The notes under the pieces are model-generated. The model was not told the DNA's origin. It searched no databases and saw only the letters and a list, made by a program, of their open reading frames with translations. Of a DNA stretch of 40,107 nt, positions 22,926-31,968 are shown piece by piece. Origin of the DNA: Clostridium sp. BSD9I1. GTDB taxonomy: Bacteria > Bacillota > Clostridia > Clostridiales > Clostridiaceae. Both the position numbers and the translations under genes were made by a program. Location of the stretch: NCBI RefSeq assembly GCF_900185645.1, contig NZ_FYAM01000003.1, forward strand, positions 1 to 40,107, given 5' to 3'. Numbering within the stretch: the first letter of the stretch is position 1; each line of letters starts with the position of its first letter.

Positions 22926-25010
22926 CTAAAATTTGGGCATTTGGATTACAGCCTTAAACAAATCTCCATCTATTTCAATATTAAATTTCCCATTTTGAAT
23001 ATCAATAAGACTTTTAGCTATGGATAATCCAAGTCCGCTTCCTTGGCTGCTTCTTGATTCATCTCCCCTTTTGAAACGCTCCATTAACTCATCTGCAGAG
23101 ATGTTTAATTCATAAGCAGAAATATTTTTAATTACTATCCTAACTTCGCCTTCGAGGTTGTCAATGTGTACATACACCCTTGAACCTGTAAGTGCATATT
23201 TAAATATGTTAGACAATAAGTTTTCTATAACTCTCCAAAACAATTTCCCATCTGCTTTAATATAAACTTTATCTTTAGGATGATTTAACTTAAATTCTAA
23301 CCCTAGTTCTTCAATTTTATCATTAAGTTCCCCAAGTCCCTGAGTTATTAAGGAGACAACATCTATCTTTTCATACTCTACTGGAATGCTTCCACTAGAT
23401 GCTTTTGCAGCTTGAAATAAATCTTCTGTTAACACTTTCAGTCTTTGAGACTTTTGTTCTAGTATTTCTATATATTCCTCTGACTTTGATTTATCTGTTT
23501 CTTTTTTTAGTAAATCTACATAGGTAATAATTGAAGTTAGGGGAGTTCTGATATCGTGAGATACGTTTGTAATTAATTCAGTTTTTAAACGTTCACTTTT
23601 GACCTCATTTTCAACTGCCTTACTTAATCCTTCTGTTATGCTATTGATATTTGAGGCAAGTTTCCCGAGTTCCCCTTTACTTTCTAAGTTTATCTTATGG
23701 CTCAGCTCACCATTTTTTACCCTCTCTACCCCATCTTTTATTAATTGAAATTCTTTTGTTTTCTTAAATGTAATCCATACTGCTGCTCCAATTGTTATTG
23801 GGAACATAAAGAAAGTTAATGCAACAAGTATTGGATAACCTATTGTTATTAAAGCAATTTTTACAGCAAAACTTCCGTTATTATATATTTCTTTTACAAA
23901 TTTAAATATCCTATTGAATATCTTGTAAACTAATGTATGTTTTATAAATGTCCTATTTTTAATTTGTTTAATCAATGTCAATACAAAAATTAATCCTAAT
24001 GAAGCTATAAAAGATGTCAGTGGAATTACAATGTTATTTAAATTATGAATGTCAATACCTAGAGAGACCACCGGTGCAATCCATAAGCCTATTAAAAGAA
24101 AACATACTATTATATTTATATCATTGTATAATTTATCAAAGGAATTTAAATGAACCTCTTTATCGCCAAAGAATTTTCTACCTGTGACTATTACTAGACA
24201 TATAAATGATATCAGTAATCCTAGTAAAAAACCTGATATTTCATGAAGGCTGCTATTAATAATTACTCTGCTTTGTTTCCATTCTTCAATTGCTCGATTT
24301 AAATACTCATTTGTAAATCCAACATATATAACAGAATCATGCTGATGTAATTCATTAATATTTGATGAAATCCAATGATAATTTCTATTATTCCATATTT
24401 CTTTTGGATATGCCTTTTCCTGAATCTTGTCATATATCATATAGGAAGGGAAAGACTCAAAATATCCTATGCTAGTATTGGTGCTGTTTGTAAGTACATT
24501 TGTGCCATCACTTGCATAGTATATAACTCCCTTAACGTCCTTTAATCTTTGAATATATGCGTTATAATCTCTTAATTCTTCCTTTATCAAATCATTCTTT
24601 ATTTCAGAAATCTTACCGGCATAAACCTCTTTAAACTTATTATAATTTTCTTCATAACTCAAATTTGGGTTAAAAAGTTTAGATTTAGACTCAAACTCCC
24701 AATACAAATTCCTATTATTCACTTCAATTTGAATTCTATCTTCTGTTACAGAGCCACCCTTTAAAACATTTTCCTGATTTTTATATTTAACCATTATTTT
24801 CGTTAATGCATCAATGGTACTGCTGCTATCTTCTATAAACTTTGAGCTTTGATAATAATTATCTTCAAAAATTATTCCAAAATCATCATTATTAGTGCTT
24901 ACTAAATTCATTAAAGTTGCTATTACACCAGTAAAGGATGTAATTACAACTATAAAAAGGATTATCTTAGTTGTTAGTGAATGACTATATTTTTTCCACC
25001 TTGTATCCAA
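22926..25010 (-). CDS. Large sensor histidine kinase
   Basis: A 694-residue kinase. It has a first membrane segment at 15-37, an extracytoplasmic sensor region of about 220 residues (40-255), then four more membrane segments (about 256-276, 298-320, 328-347, 384-414), HAMP (about 412-465), HisKA with H485 in TNVSHDIRTPLTSI, and an HATPase domain ending in SSQGSGLGLSIAKSLID. The large external domain separates it from the small VanS-like kinase at 12.2 kb. It overlaps the response regulator gene by 26 bases and starts at a TTG after GGGGAAT. The ligand is not predictable; cell-envelope stress is plausible. Confidence 0.9.
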   Translation of the reverse strand: MDTRWKKYSHSLTTKIILFIVVITSFTGVIATLMNLVSTNNDDFGIIFEDNYYQSSKFIEDSSSTIDALTKIMVKYKNQENVLKGGSVTEDRIQIEVNNRNLYWEFESKSKLFNPNLSYEENYNKFKEVYAGKISEIKNDLIKEELRDYNAYIQRLKDVKGVIYYASDGTNVLTNSTNTSIGYFESFPSYMIYDKIQEKAYPKEIWNNRNYHWISSNINELHQHDSVIYVGFTNEYLNRAIEEWKQSRVIINSSLHEISGFLLGLLISFICLVIVTGRKFFGDKEVHLNSFDKLYNDINIIVCFLLIGLWIAPVVSLGIDIHNLNNIVIPLTSFIASLGLIFVLTLIKQIKNRTFIKHTLVYKIFNRIFKFVKEIYNNGSFAVKIALITIGYPILVALTFFMFPITIGAAVWITFKKTKEFQLIKDGVERVKNGELSHKINLESKGELGKLASNINSITEGLSKAVENEVKSERLKTELITNVSHDIRTPLTSIITYVDLLKKETDKSKSEEYIEILEQKSQRLKVLTEDLFQAAKASSGSIPVEYEKIDVVSLITQGLGELNDKIEELGLEFKLNHPKDKVYIKADGKLFWRVIENLLSNIFKYALTGSRVYVHIDNLEGEVRIVIKNISAYELNISADELMERFKRGDESRSSQGSGLGLSIAKSLIDIQNGKFNIEIDGDLFKAVIQMPKF

Positions 25011-25677
25011 TTCCCCACACCACCTTTAAATATTTCGGCTCTTTCGGATTTATTTCAATCTTCTCTCTTATTTTTCTTATATGAACTGCTACAGTATTTT
25101 CTGGATTAAAAGCAACTTCATGCCATACCTTTTCGTATATATCATCTATGGAAAATACTCTCCCTGCATTTGCAGTCAATAGCTTTAATATCTTATATTG
25201 TACTGGAGTAAGTTTAACTTCTTCTCCATCTACAGTTATAATCTTACTTTCGTCATCTATTACAAGTCCCCCAGTTTTAAAAACATTGCTTTTTGTTTCA
25301 AGACTTCCAAGTGTTGTGTATCTCCTCAGCTGAGACTTAACCCTTGCAATTAACTCCAATGGATTAAATGGCTTAGTTATATAATCATCAGCTCCCATGT
25401 TTAACCCCATGATTTTATCCGTATCCTCAACCTTTGCTGATAGCATTATTACTGGTATATTATTGTTTTCTCTTATCTTCATTGTAGCTCTGAGTCCGTC
25501 CATTTTAGGCATCATGATGTCCATTATAATAAGATGTATTTCCTTTTCTTCAATTATTTCTAGTGCTTCTATTCCATTAGAAGCTTTAAATATTGTATAT
25601 CCCTCATTTGTCAAATAAATTTTTATGGCATCTAATATTTCCTTATCATCATCACAAACTAATATATTCAATCCCAT
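24985..25677 (-). CDS. OmpR-family response regulator
   Basis: A 230-residue regulator with a receiver domain (DDD near the start, phospho-acceptor in IMDIMMPKMDG, KPF lysine) and a PhoB-type winged helix ending KVVWGIGYKVEKI. It resembles the regulator at 13344-14036 in length and sequence throughout, so the two systems are probably paralogous. It overlaps the following kinase gene. TCTTAA direct repeats upstream (25754-25793) suggest autoregulation. The ATG follows AGGTGAATGGG; the ribosome site is modest. Confidence 0.92.
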   Translation of the reverse strand: MGLNILVCDDDKEILDAIKIYLTNEGYTIFKASNGIEALEIIEEKEIHLIIMDIMMPKMDGLRATMKIRENNNIPVIMLSAKVEDTDKIMGLNMGADDYITKPFNPLELIARVKSQLRRYTTLGSLETKSNVFKTGGLVIDDESKIITVDGEEVKLTPVQYKILKLLTANAGRVFSIDDIYEKVWHEVAFNPENTVAVHIRKIREKIEINPKEPKYLKVVWGIGYKVEKI

Positions 25678-25753
25678 TCACCTCAACACGTTAATTTATC
25701 CATATTATAACACACTCCTTACTGCTATCTATAAAGTAATGGTATCAACTAAA

Positions 25754-25793
25754 TCTTAATAAGTGCCCAACATAAATCTTAAGAATTTCTTAA
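25754..25793. promoter_or_regulatory. TCTTAA direct repeats upstream of the second two-component system
   Basis: TCTTAA at 25754, 25777 and 25788; the last two are 11 bp apart and the first is about two helical turns away. The arrangement is similar to the TCTTAAG pair at 14861-14876 and fits an OmpR/PhoB-type binding array. Confidence 0.45.
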
Positions 25794-25806
25794 TGTACCC
25801 CTTTTT

Positions 25807-25835
25807 AGTGCCACCCAAGTGGCAAGTGGCAAGTT
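25807..25835 (+). repeat. Gene-end palindromic repeat, copy 5
   Basis: A copy with one internal change (CCAAGTGG instead of CCACATGG). Unlike most copies it is not at a stop codon: it lies in the upstream region of the second two-component system, next to a terminator. Confidence 0.8.
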
Positions 25836-25846
25836 GAATAAATAGA

Positions 25847-25884
25847 GGGAGGGGTAACAACTTTTAAAAATTGTTACCCCTCCC
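25847..25884 (-). terminator. Terminator after the second LysR gene
   Basis: Perfect 14-bp GC-rich stem GGGAGGGGTAACAA (25847-25860) / TTGTTACCCCTCCC (25871-25884) with a 10-base loop, 38 bases after the LysR stop. Confidence 0.7.
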
Positions 25885-25922
25885 TGCATCTTTACTTTTA
25901 AAGAATATCTCTATTACTTCAT

Positions 25923-26807
25923 CTATTTAAGTCTTTCTTCCACCATATCTAATATAGCCTGTAGCGCTGGAGATATCCATTTATCCTTATGATATATAAC
26001 TTGGGCTGAAGTATAAAATTTAGGCCCGTTGTATTTTATTTCAACTAATTGTCCGTTTTCTATTTCCTTTTCAACAGCAATACGCGGTAAAAAAGCTATG
26101 CCAAAACCACTGGCAGCATATTGTTTTATAGCCTCTATGCTTTCTAACTCAAAAATAGAGCTTGGAGCTACATCAACACTTGATAAAAACTCCTCAAAAC
26201 TAGCTCTATAACTGCAACCCCTTTGAGTAAGCACTAAACTTTTCCCCTCAAATTCACACATTTCAACTACATCCTTTTGAGTCAAAGGTTCAGCATTGCT
26301 GGATATCACAATTAAAGGTTCATGAAACAAAGTTTTTGATACTATATCTGGATAAACTCTTTCATTGTCCAAAACAAAGCCAATATCTATTTTATTTTTT
26401 CTAATCATATCTGGAAAGTCTTCGCAATTACCGATTTTTAGTCTAACATTCACGTCTGGATAAAGGCTGCAGTACTCTTTAAATAAATCCGGTAATCGAA
26501 ATACACAAAGAGTTTCAGCAGTAGCAATAGTTAAAGATCCCATTGGAATTTTCCCACTTATGATACTATCCTTTGCCTCATCATGTAAACTTAAAATTTT
26601 TTCAGCGTAAGGTAGTAATTTATTTCCTTGCTCAGTTAAACAAATATTTCTACCTAGGCGTTCAAATAATTTGCAACCAAATTCCTCTTCTAAAGATCGA
26701 ATTTGATCCGATATGCTTGATTGAGCAAAATTCAAAATTTCTGCAGTCTTACTAAAACTAAGGGTTTCGGCAGCTACTATAAAAGATTTCAATTGTTTAA
26801 GTTCCAT
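25923..26807 (-). CDS. LysR-family transcriptional regulator (next to NhaC/FrhB-like genes)
   Basis: A 294-residue LysR-type regulator with an N-terminal HTH (LKSFIVAAETLSFSKTAEILNFAQSSISDQIRSLEEEFGCKLFERLGRN) and a ligand-binding domain ending in a typical SGFGIAFLPRIAVEKEI segment. It is divergent from the NhaC-like and FrhB-like genes and probably regulates them. The ATG at 26807 has AAGGAGTG upstream; the frame is open to 26825. A 15-bp dyad of the T-N11-A class lies at 26830-26844. Confidence 0.92.
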   Translation of the reverse strand: MELKQLKSFIVAAETLSFSKTAEILNFAQSSISDQIRSLEEEFGCKLFERLGRNICLTEQGNKLLPYAEKILSLHDEAKDSIISGKIPMGSLTIATAETLCVFRLPDLFKEYCSLYPDVNVRLKIGNCEDFPDMIRKNKIDIGFVLDNERVYPDIVSKTLFHEPLIVISSNAEPLTQKDVVEMCEFEGKSLVLTQRGCSYRASFEEFLSSVDVAPSSIFELESIEAIKQYAASGFGIAFLPRIAVEKEIENGQLVEIKYNGPKFYTSAQVIYHKDKWISPALQAILDMVEERLK

Positions 26808-26829
26808 AATAACACTCCTTAGCACATAT

Positions 26830-26844
26830 ATCGGTATATCCGAT
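26830..26844. promoter_or_regulatory. LysR-type T-N11-A dyad
   Basis: ATCGG-TATAT-CCGAT, a perfect inverted repeat with the T-N11-A form of LysR boxes, lies 23 bases upstream of the LysR start codon in the divergent region. Confidence 0.55.
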
Positions 26845-26986
26845 TATACTTATAAAAACAATTCGTTTGTCTGATATTACAATCCATGTTAACATAAAAC
26901 TAAGCTTTTGAGTAGTAATTTAAACCACAAAATTAAGTTTTTCACTAAAATATAAATATTTATTTTTAACGAAAGGAGAACTCATT

Positions 26987-28309
26987 ATGGATATTATCGT
27001 AAGCATGTTAGTTACATTTTATGTATTGATTTTTTCTGCTTATAAAGGACTATTTGTAGGATATTCATTACTACTCGCCTTATGTATTTTTTCTTTTATT
27101 TCATGGAGGAGAGGATTCTTATTATCAGATATTATTAAAATGTCAATTAACGGAGGAAGTAAGTCCTTCGTTGTCTTAAAAATATTTTTCTTGATTGGAT
27201 GTATTACTGGCATATGGATGGCTTCAGGAACAGTTCCCGCAATTATATATTATGGAATAAAATATATGAACCCAAACTTCTTTATTCTATATGCTTTTAT
27301 AATAAGCTGTATTGTATCCTTTCTCTTGGGTACATCCCTGGGAACGGTAAGTACTGTAGGAGTTGCATTAATCTTAATGGCCAAAGCTGGAAATATTAAC
27401 TTAAATATGGCTTCTGGTGCTATAATTGCAGGTGCATATTTTGGTGACAGGTGCTCTCCAATGTCCTCTAGTGCAAATTTAGTAGCAAATTTAACTCACA
27501 CAAATCTTTATACCAATATACGTAATATGTTTAAAACATCAATACTTCCCTTTATTTTATCTATAATTATTTATTTAATTTTTTCACTACAAGAGCCACT
27601 AAACTTTACGCAGAACAATATAAATACTGAAATAGCTGCTATTTTTAAGATTAACTTGATTACCTTATTACCAGCAGCAATAATTTTAATCTTTTCTTTG
27701 TTTAAAATAGATGTTAAATTGTCCATGCTTTTTAGCATTATGTCAGCTTCCGCTATTGCTATGATACTTCAGCAATATAGTATAATAGAAGTATTAAAAT
27801 TTATAATCTTAGGTTTTCAACTAGATCCATCTAGTCATTTAGAAAATGTGCTCAAAGGCGGCGGACTTATCTCTATGTGGAAGGCATCCTTAGTTATTTT
27901 TATATCTTGTGCCTTATCTGGTATATTTGATGGAACGAATATGTTGAAAAATATAGAACATATTTTGTTGAAATCCAAAACTCGATATACATTATTTATT
28001 TATACAGTCATTACCAGTATTATTACTGCAGCTTTTGGATGTAATCAGTCCATTTCTACAGTTTTAACACACCACCTTATGAATAAGAGCTATGAAGATA
28101 AGAATATTGATAAATATGAATTAGCTATAGATTTAGAAAATACAGGTGTAGTACTATCTGCACTTATTCCGTGGAATGTAGCAGCTCTTGTTCCTACCGT
28201 AACAATGGGAGTGAGCAGCATAGGATTTATACCTTATGCTTTTTATCTATATCTCATTCCAATAATTAATGCACTATATTTTAAAATTTTAGAGATTAAA
28301 AATAAATAA
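26987..28309 (+). CDS. NhaC-family antiporter
   Basis: A 440-residue membrane protein with about 11-12 hydrophobic segments and the NhaC-type motif GAYFGDRCSPMSSSANLVA (near residues 148-166), preceded by SFLLGTSLGTVSTVGVALI. Family members exchange Na+/H+, malate/lactate, or amino acids (the L-box lysine transporter LysW is one). It is the first gene of a two-gene unit with the FrhB-like protein (48-base gap) and is divergent from a LysR regulator. The partnership suggests exchange of an organic acid or amino acid handled by the flavoprotein rather than simple sodium export. The ATG follows AAAGGAG. Confidence 0.82.
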   Translation: MDIIVSMLVTFYVLIFSAYKGLFVGYSLLLALCIFSFISWRRGFLLSDIIKMSINGGSKSFVVLKIFFLIGCITGIWMASGTVPAIIYYGIKYMNPNFFILYAFIISCIVSFLLGTSLGTVSTVGVALILMAKAGNINLNMASGAIIAGAYFGDRCSPMSSSANLVANLTHTNLYTNIRNMFKTSILPFILSIIIYLIFSLQEPLNFTQNNINTEIAAIFKINLITLLPAAIILIFSLFKIDVKLSMLFSIMSASAIAMILQQYSIIEVLKFIILGFQLDPSSHLENVLKGGGLISMWKASLVIFISCALSGIFDGTNMLKNIEHILLKSKTRYTLFIYTVITSIITAAFGCNQSISTVLTHHLMNKSYEDKNIDKYELAIDLENTGVVLSALIPWNVAALVPTVTMGVSSIGFIPYAFYLYLIPIINALYFKILEIKNK

Positions 28310-28357
28310 TTTTATATAGGATGAGTATAATTTTAACTAAAGAAGGGAGAATTTATC

Positions 28358-29467
28358 ATGGAAAAAGTTTATTCAAAGAAAGAAAACTGTTCAGGTTGCA
28401 GTGCATGTTTTAACGCTTGCCCTACAAAAGCAATTCATATGGAACCAGATCAAGAGGGATTTTTATATCCTGTTATAGATCAGGCACAATGTGTAGATTG
28501 CAACAAATGCGTAAACATTTGTCCCTTAATTTTCCAGGGGAATTACAAACAAAAATCTGAACCAGAATTTTTAGTTGCTAAGCATAAATCAGAAGAGGTT
28601 CTTATGAGTTCTACATCCGGTGGAGCCTTCACAGCACTTTCTGATGCAGTACTTCAAGAAGGTGGAGTAATTTATGGTGTTGATTATGATGATGAATTCC
28701 GTGTATTGCACAAAAGGACTGAAACTATTGAAGGCAGAAACCGAATGAGAGTATCTAAGTATGTACAGAGCAATATGGGAAATATTTTTCAGCAAATAGA
28801 AAAAGACTTACTTAATAAAAGAACAGTATTATTTACTGGAACACCTTGTCAAACTGCAGGGCTTAGAGCATATATGCGTTATTCATCACTAACTGAAAAT
28901 CTATATATATGCGATTTGATTTGTCACAGTATTCCTAGCCCTTTAGTTTGGGAGGATTATAAAAAGCTGCTAGAAAAAGAGCACGGTGGAAAACTAACAG
29001 ATATTCAATTTAGATCTAAGATAATTGATTGGAGTAGAGAAAATAGCAATAAAACATTCTTGTATAAAACTTCAAATAGTGAAAAAGTCCATAACGATGA
29101 AAGGTTTTATAAGCTTTTCTTTGGGGCAAAGACTATTACCCGTCCTTCCTGCTCAGAGTGTAGATTTACAGATATACATCGTACCTCAGATATTACCATT
29201 GCAGACTACTGGGGAATTGAAAAGTATGCTCCTGAATGGATGGATACAAAAGGAGTTTCTGTAATTTTAGTTAATAACGAAAAGGGTGCCAAACTTCTTG
29301 AAAAATGCAGTGAAACCTTAAAATATGAAAAACGTCCAAAGGAAGAATCTCTTACAGAACAACAGCGTTTAAGTGAACCTGTACAATTTCCTGAAGACCG
29401 TCATAAATTCTGGGAAGATTATAGAGAACATGGCTTTGAATATATAATAGAACAATTACCTAAATAA
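28358..29467 (+). CDS. FrhB-like (coenzyme F420 hydrogenase/dehydrogenase beta family) iron-sulfur flavoprotein
   Basis: A 369-residue protein. The N-terminus is a two-cluster ferredoxin (CSGCSACFNACP and CVDCNKCVNICP, residues about 11-58). The FrhB N- and C-domains follow, with SGGAFTALSDA, GTPCQTAGLRAY, and the conserved CSECRFTDIHRTSDITIADYWG. In methanogens this subunit passes electrons between Fe-S clusters, FAD and F420; bacterial relatives often use another acceptor. It follows the NhaC-like gene and precedes a terminator. The substrate is unknown; ferredoxin-type electron input is likely. The ATG follows AAGGGAG. A homologue of an F420 ligase lies elsewhere in the window, but a link is unproven. 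Confidence 0.88.
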   Translation: MEKVYSKKENCSGCSACFNACPTKAIHMEPDQEGFLYPVIDQAQCVDCNKCVNICPLIFQGNYKQKSEPEFLVAKHKSEEVLMSSTSGGAFTALSDAVLQEGGVIYGVDYDDEFRVLHKRTETIEGRNRMRVSKYVQSNMGNIFQQIEKDLLNKRTVLFTGTPCQTAGLRAYMRYSSLTENLYICDLICHSIPSPLVWEDYKKLLEKEHGGKLTDIQFRSKIIDWSRENSNKTFLYKTSNSEKVHNDERFYKLFFGAKTITRPSCSECRFTDIHRTSDITIADYWGIEKYAPEWMDTKGVSVILVNNEKGAKLLEKCSETLKYEKRPKEESLTEQQRLSEPVQFPEDRHKFWEDYREHGFEYIIEQLPK

Positions 29468-29484
29468 TATTTATATAAAAATTA

Positions 29485-29524
29485 AAATAACTAGAGGTCT
29501 TTTTATAAGTTCTCTAGTTATTTT
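29485..29524 (+). terminator. Intrinsic terminator of the NhaC/FrhB operon
   Basis: 12-bp stem AAATAACTAGAG (29485-29496) / CTCTAGTTATTT (29512-29523) followed by a T-rich run, 18 bases after the stop codon. Confidence 0.8.
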
Positions 29525-29569
29525 ATTCTTTGCAACATGGATATCATCATTTATTTAACCTCTTCCATC

Positions 29570-29594
29570 TTAACCCAGGGACTTTGCCCCTATT
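29570..29594. repeat. CAGGGG-type intergenic repeat, copy 2
   Basis: TTAACCCAGGGACTTTGCCCC matches copies at 5334-5363 and 31969-31998. The TetR stop codon TAG at 29590-29592 lies inside its edge, so this family too sits at a gene end. Confidence 0.55.
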
Positions 29595-30177
29595 TTAAAA
29601 ATGCATCCAATATAGATTTCATGTCTTCAATTGTTTGTTCAACTAAATTATAACTGCCTTCATGAAGACACCAATCATAAACAGCTCCTCTACTCATCTT
29701 TACTAAAAGTTCTGTAAGTTTCTCAGCACTTGGATGATGTATTTCCCCATTATTTATTGCCTCAGTAACTTCTATTAATAATTGTCTATAAAAATATTTC
29801 TCCCTACTTAAAATATACTTTTCTTTGTTTGATAATTGATTTTTAAAATAACATGTAGTATAAATATACCCCTTACTATTAATAACGTTAAGCTGATAAT
29901 CCATTAAGAATAAAATTGCCTCACACCTTGTATTAAATGTCCTACTTTGCATTAGTTCTTCAGTTTTAATATCAAATGCTCTATATGCTTCATTAATAAT
30001 GTCCTCTTTAGAGCCAAAGTAATGATAAAATCCACCTACAGATACTCCTGCTGATTTACAGATATCTTTTATTTTTACATCCTCATACTCCATATTAGTA
30101 AATAACTTATCTGCGCATTCAACTATTCTATTTTTTATAGCTATTGAACGAATATTTCTAAATGTTAATTCTTTCAT
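29590..30177 (-). CDS. TetR-family transcriptional regulator
   Basis: A 195-residue TetR-type repressor. The HTH is clear at about residues 13-60 (RIVECADKLFTNMEYEDVKIKDICKSAGVSVGGFYHYFGSKEDIINEAYRAF), followed by a helical ligand domain. It is divergent from the UMF1-type transporter 537 bases away, which is a possible but distant target. The ATG follows AAAGGAG. The stop codon overlaps a copy of the CAGGGG-type repeat. Confidence 0.9.
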   Translation of the reverse strand: MKELTFRNIRSIAIKNRIVECADKLFTNMEYEDVKIKDICKSAGVSVGGFYHYFGSKEDIINEAYRAFDIKTEELMQSRTFNTRCEAILFLMDYQLNVINSKGYIYTTCYFKNQLSNKEKYILSREKYFYRQLLIEVTEAINNGEIHHPSAEKLTELLVKMSRGAVYDWCLHEGSYNLVEQTIEDMKSILDAFLK

Positions 30178-30300
30178 TTTAACTCCTTTAAATACTTACT
30201 TTATATAAAATATGATATCTTATTTATATATTTATGCATCCTTTATAATTTTTATGAACAGTGTATATTCACAATGTTATCCATGAAATACAAGTATAAC

Positions 30301-30396
30301 GAATTAAGGTAACTTACGAGGCTTAGATGAATACTTAATTCTTATAAAAATTAGAGGCTGCTCTGCGCTATTTGCGGAGCAGCCTCTTTGATTTTT
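30301..30396 (+). ncRNA. Possible small structured RNA with strong terminator
   Basis: GAATTAAG (30301-30308) pairs with CTTAATTC (30334-30341). This is followed by a 14-bp stem (30353-30366 and 30374-30387, one G-U) and TTGATTTTT. No plus-strand gene precedes it within 800 bases, since TetR runs the other way. It may be a small RNA or the remains of a lost gene's leader. The rest of the 30178-30714 gap holds a dispersed repeat, a palindrome and the UMF1 promoter. Confidence 0.35.
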
Positions 30397-30445
30397 AGTT
30401 TTAGAGAGGACTATTATTAATAAATTATATTAATACTTTTAAGCT

Positions 30446-30475
30446 ACTTGCCACTTGTCATGTGGGTGGCACTTT
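30446..30475 (-). repeat. Gene-end palindromic repeat, copy 6
   Basis: Copy with one change (TTGTCATG in place of TTGCCATG). It lies in the TetR/UMF1 intergenic region and is not at a stop codon. Confidence 0.8.
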
Positions 30476-30532
30476 ATATTCTTCTTGCAGCATGGAAATA
30501 GTAATTTAACGCTAAACACCTATGGATTAAAA

Positions 30533-30545
30533 AACAGTCACTGTT
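30533..30545. promoter_or_regulatory. Palindrome upstream of the UMF1 transporter
   Basis: AACAGT-C-ACTGTT, nested within wider TATGGA/TCCATA arms, lies about 40 bases upstream of the transporter's -35. It could be an operator, for example for the divergent TetR protein. Confidence 0.3.
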
Positions 30546-30581
30546 CCATAAATTACCGTAATACTTTGTTCATATTTTTAA

Positions 30582-30610
30582 TTAAATATACATAATCCCT
30601 ATGTTATAAT
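30582..30610 (+). promoter_or_regulatory. Promoter of the UMF1 transporter
   Basis: TTAAAT (30582-30587), a 17-bp spacer and a perfect -10 TATAAT (30605-30610). Implied 5' leader of about 100 bases. Confidence 0.55.
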
Positions 30611-30714
30611 AATACTCATATTACTACTAAATACATATAGGTACATCTAACTAAGAAGTAGGAATTAATATAATATTAATAAGATATATATAAATATACA
30701 TAAGGAGGGATGCC

Positions 30715-31953
30715 ATGATTAAGCTTAATGAAACAGAGAAAAGTTGGGTATTTTACGACTGGGCAAATTCAGCTTATTCTCTTACAGTTACATCTACCAT
30801 ATTGCCCCTATATTTTAAAATGGTTTTCCAAAATGCCGGAGGTGAAGCATCGCTTTCCACTGCTTATTGGGGATATGCAAATTCTATATCTACTCTTATT
30901 CTTGCAATATTAGCACCTATTTTGGGTACTATAGCAGATTATAGAGGATATAAAAAGAAATTCTTTAGTATATTTTTCTTACTAGGAGTTACTTTCACTG
31001 CATTGATTTCCATAATTCCTAGTGATTATTGGCTTATGCTTCTTTGCTTTTATGTAATAACAGCTATAGGCTTTTCGGGAAGCAATGTATTTTATGATGC
31101 TTTCTTAGTTGATGTAACTACAGAAGACAGAATGGACAAGGTTTCAACCCTAGGATTTGCATTAGGATATATAGGTAGTACTATCCCTTTTATAATTAGT
31201 ATGACTTTAGTTATATTGGCACAATTCAATAAAATATCATTATCACTTTTATCAGCATTTAAAATCTCCTTTATAATTACAGCAGTATGGTGGACAATAT
31301 TTACCTTACCTCTGCTAAAGAAAGTAAAACAGGTTCATGGAATAAATATAGAGCCTAATCCTATTAAAAAGAGCTTTGCAAGATTAGGAAGTACCTTTAA
31401 AAATATAAAAAGTCACAAACAAGTTTTTTTATTTTTATTAGCCTACTTCTTTTATATAGATGGAGTAGACACTATTATTAAAATGGCTACTTCCTATGGA
31501 TCAGATCTCGGAATTGATTCAACAAGCTTACTTGTCATACTTCTTGCAACACAATTTGTAGCATTTCCTTTTGCTCTTTTATACGGTAAACTCTCAGAAA
31601 AGTATAAAGGAAAGAAAATGCTATATGTAGGAATTATAATGTATACTATCATATGTATATATGCGTATTTTTTAGATAGTACATTAGACTTTTGGATATT
31701 AGCCATGTTAGTTGCTACTTCTCAAGGAGGAATTCAGGCTCTTAGCAGATCTTACTTTGGAAAATTAGTACCTAAGGAAAAAGCTAATGAATTTTTTGGA
31801 TTTTATAATATATTTGGTAAATTTGCAGCTATAATGGGGCCTTTACTCGTTGGTATAGTAACTCAAATTACCGGAAGTACAAATAACGGAGTTTTTAGTA
31901 TCATACTGCTATTTATCATAGGTGGGTTTATATTAATGAAAGTACCTGAATAA
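30715..31953 (+). CDS. MFS transporter, UMF1/Atg22-like family
   Basis: A 412-residue transporter with about 12 membrane segments. The N-terminus (KSWVFYDWANSAYSLTVTSTILPLYF) is the signature of the UMF1 (unknown MFS 1) or Atg22-like family, and GTIADYRGYKKKFF is the MFS A-like motif. The fungal Atg22 relative exports amino acids from the vacuole; the bacterial substrate is unknown. It is a single-gene unit with its own promoter, divergent from a TetR gene. The ATG follows AAGGAGGG. Confidence 0.9.
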   Translation: MIKLNETEKSWVFYDWANSAYSLTVTSTILPLYFKMVFQNAGGEASLSTAYWGYANSISTLILAILAPILGTIADYRGYKKKFFSIFFLLGVTFTALISIIPSDYWLMLLCFYVITAIGFSGSNVFYDAFLVDVTTEDRMDKVSTLGFALGYIGSTIPFIISMTLVILAQFNKISLSLLSAFKISFIITAVWWTIFTLPLLKKVKQVHGINIEPNPIKKSFARLGSTFKNIKSHKQVFLFLLAYFFYIDGVDTIIKMATSYGSDLGIDSTSLLVILLATQFVAFPFALLYGKLSEKYKGKKMLYVGIIMYTIICIYAYFLDSTLDFWILAMLVATSQGGIQALSRSYFGKLVPKEKANEFFGFYNIFGKFAAIMGPLLVGIVTQITGSTNNGVFSIILLFIIGGFILMKVPE

Positions 31954-31968
31954 TACTGCAGTTATTTT

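Noticed and set aside
10997-29467. A functioning F420 system made of the CofE-like and FrhB-like genes
   Set aside because: The two genes are 16 kb apart, in different operons with different regulators, and no other F420 gene is visible. Both families have bacterial members unrelated to F420.
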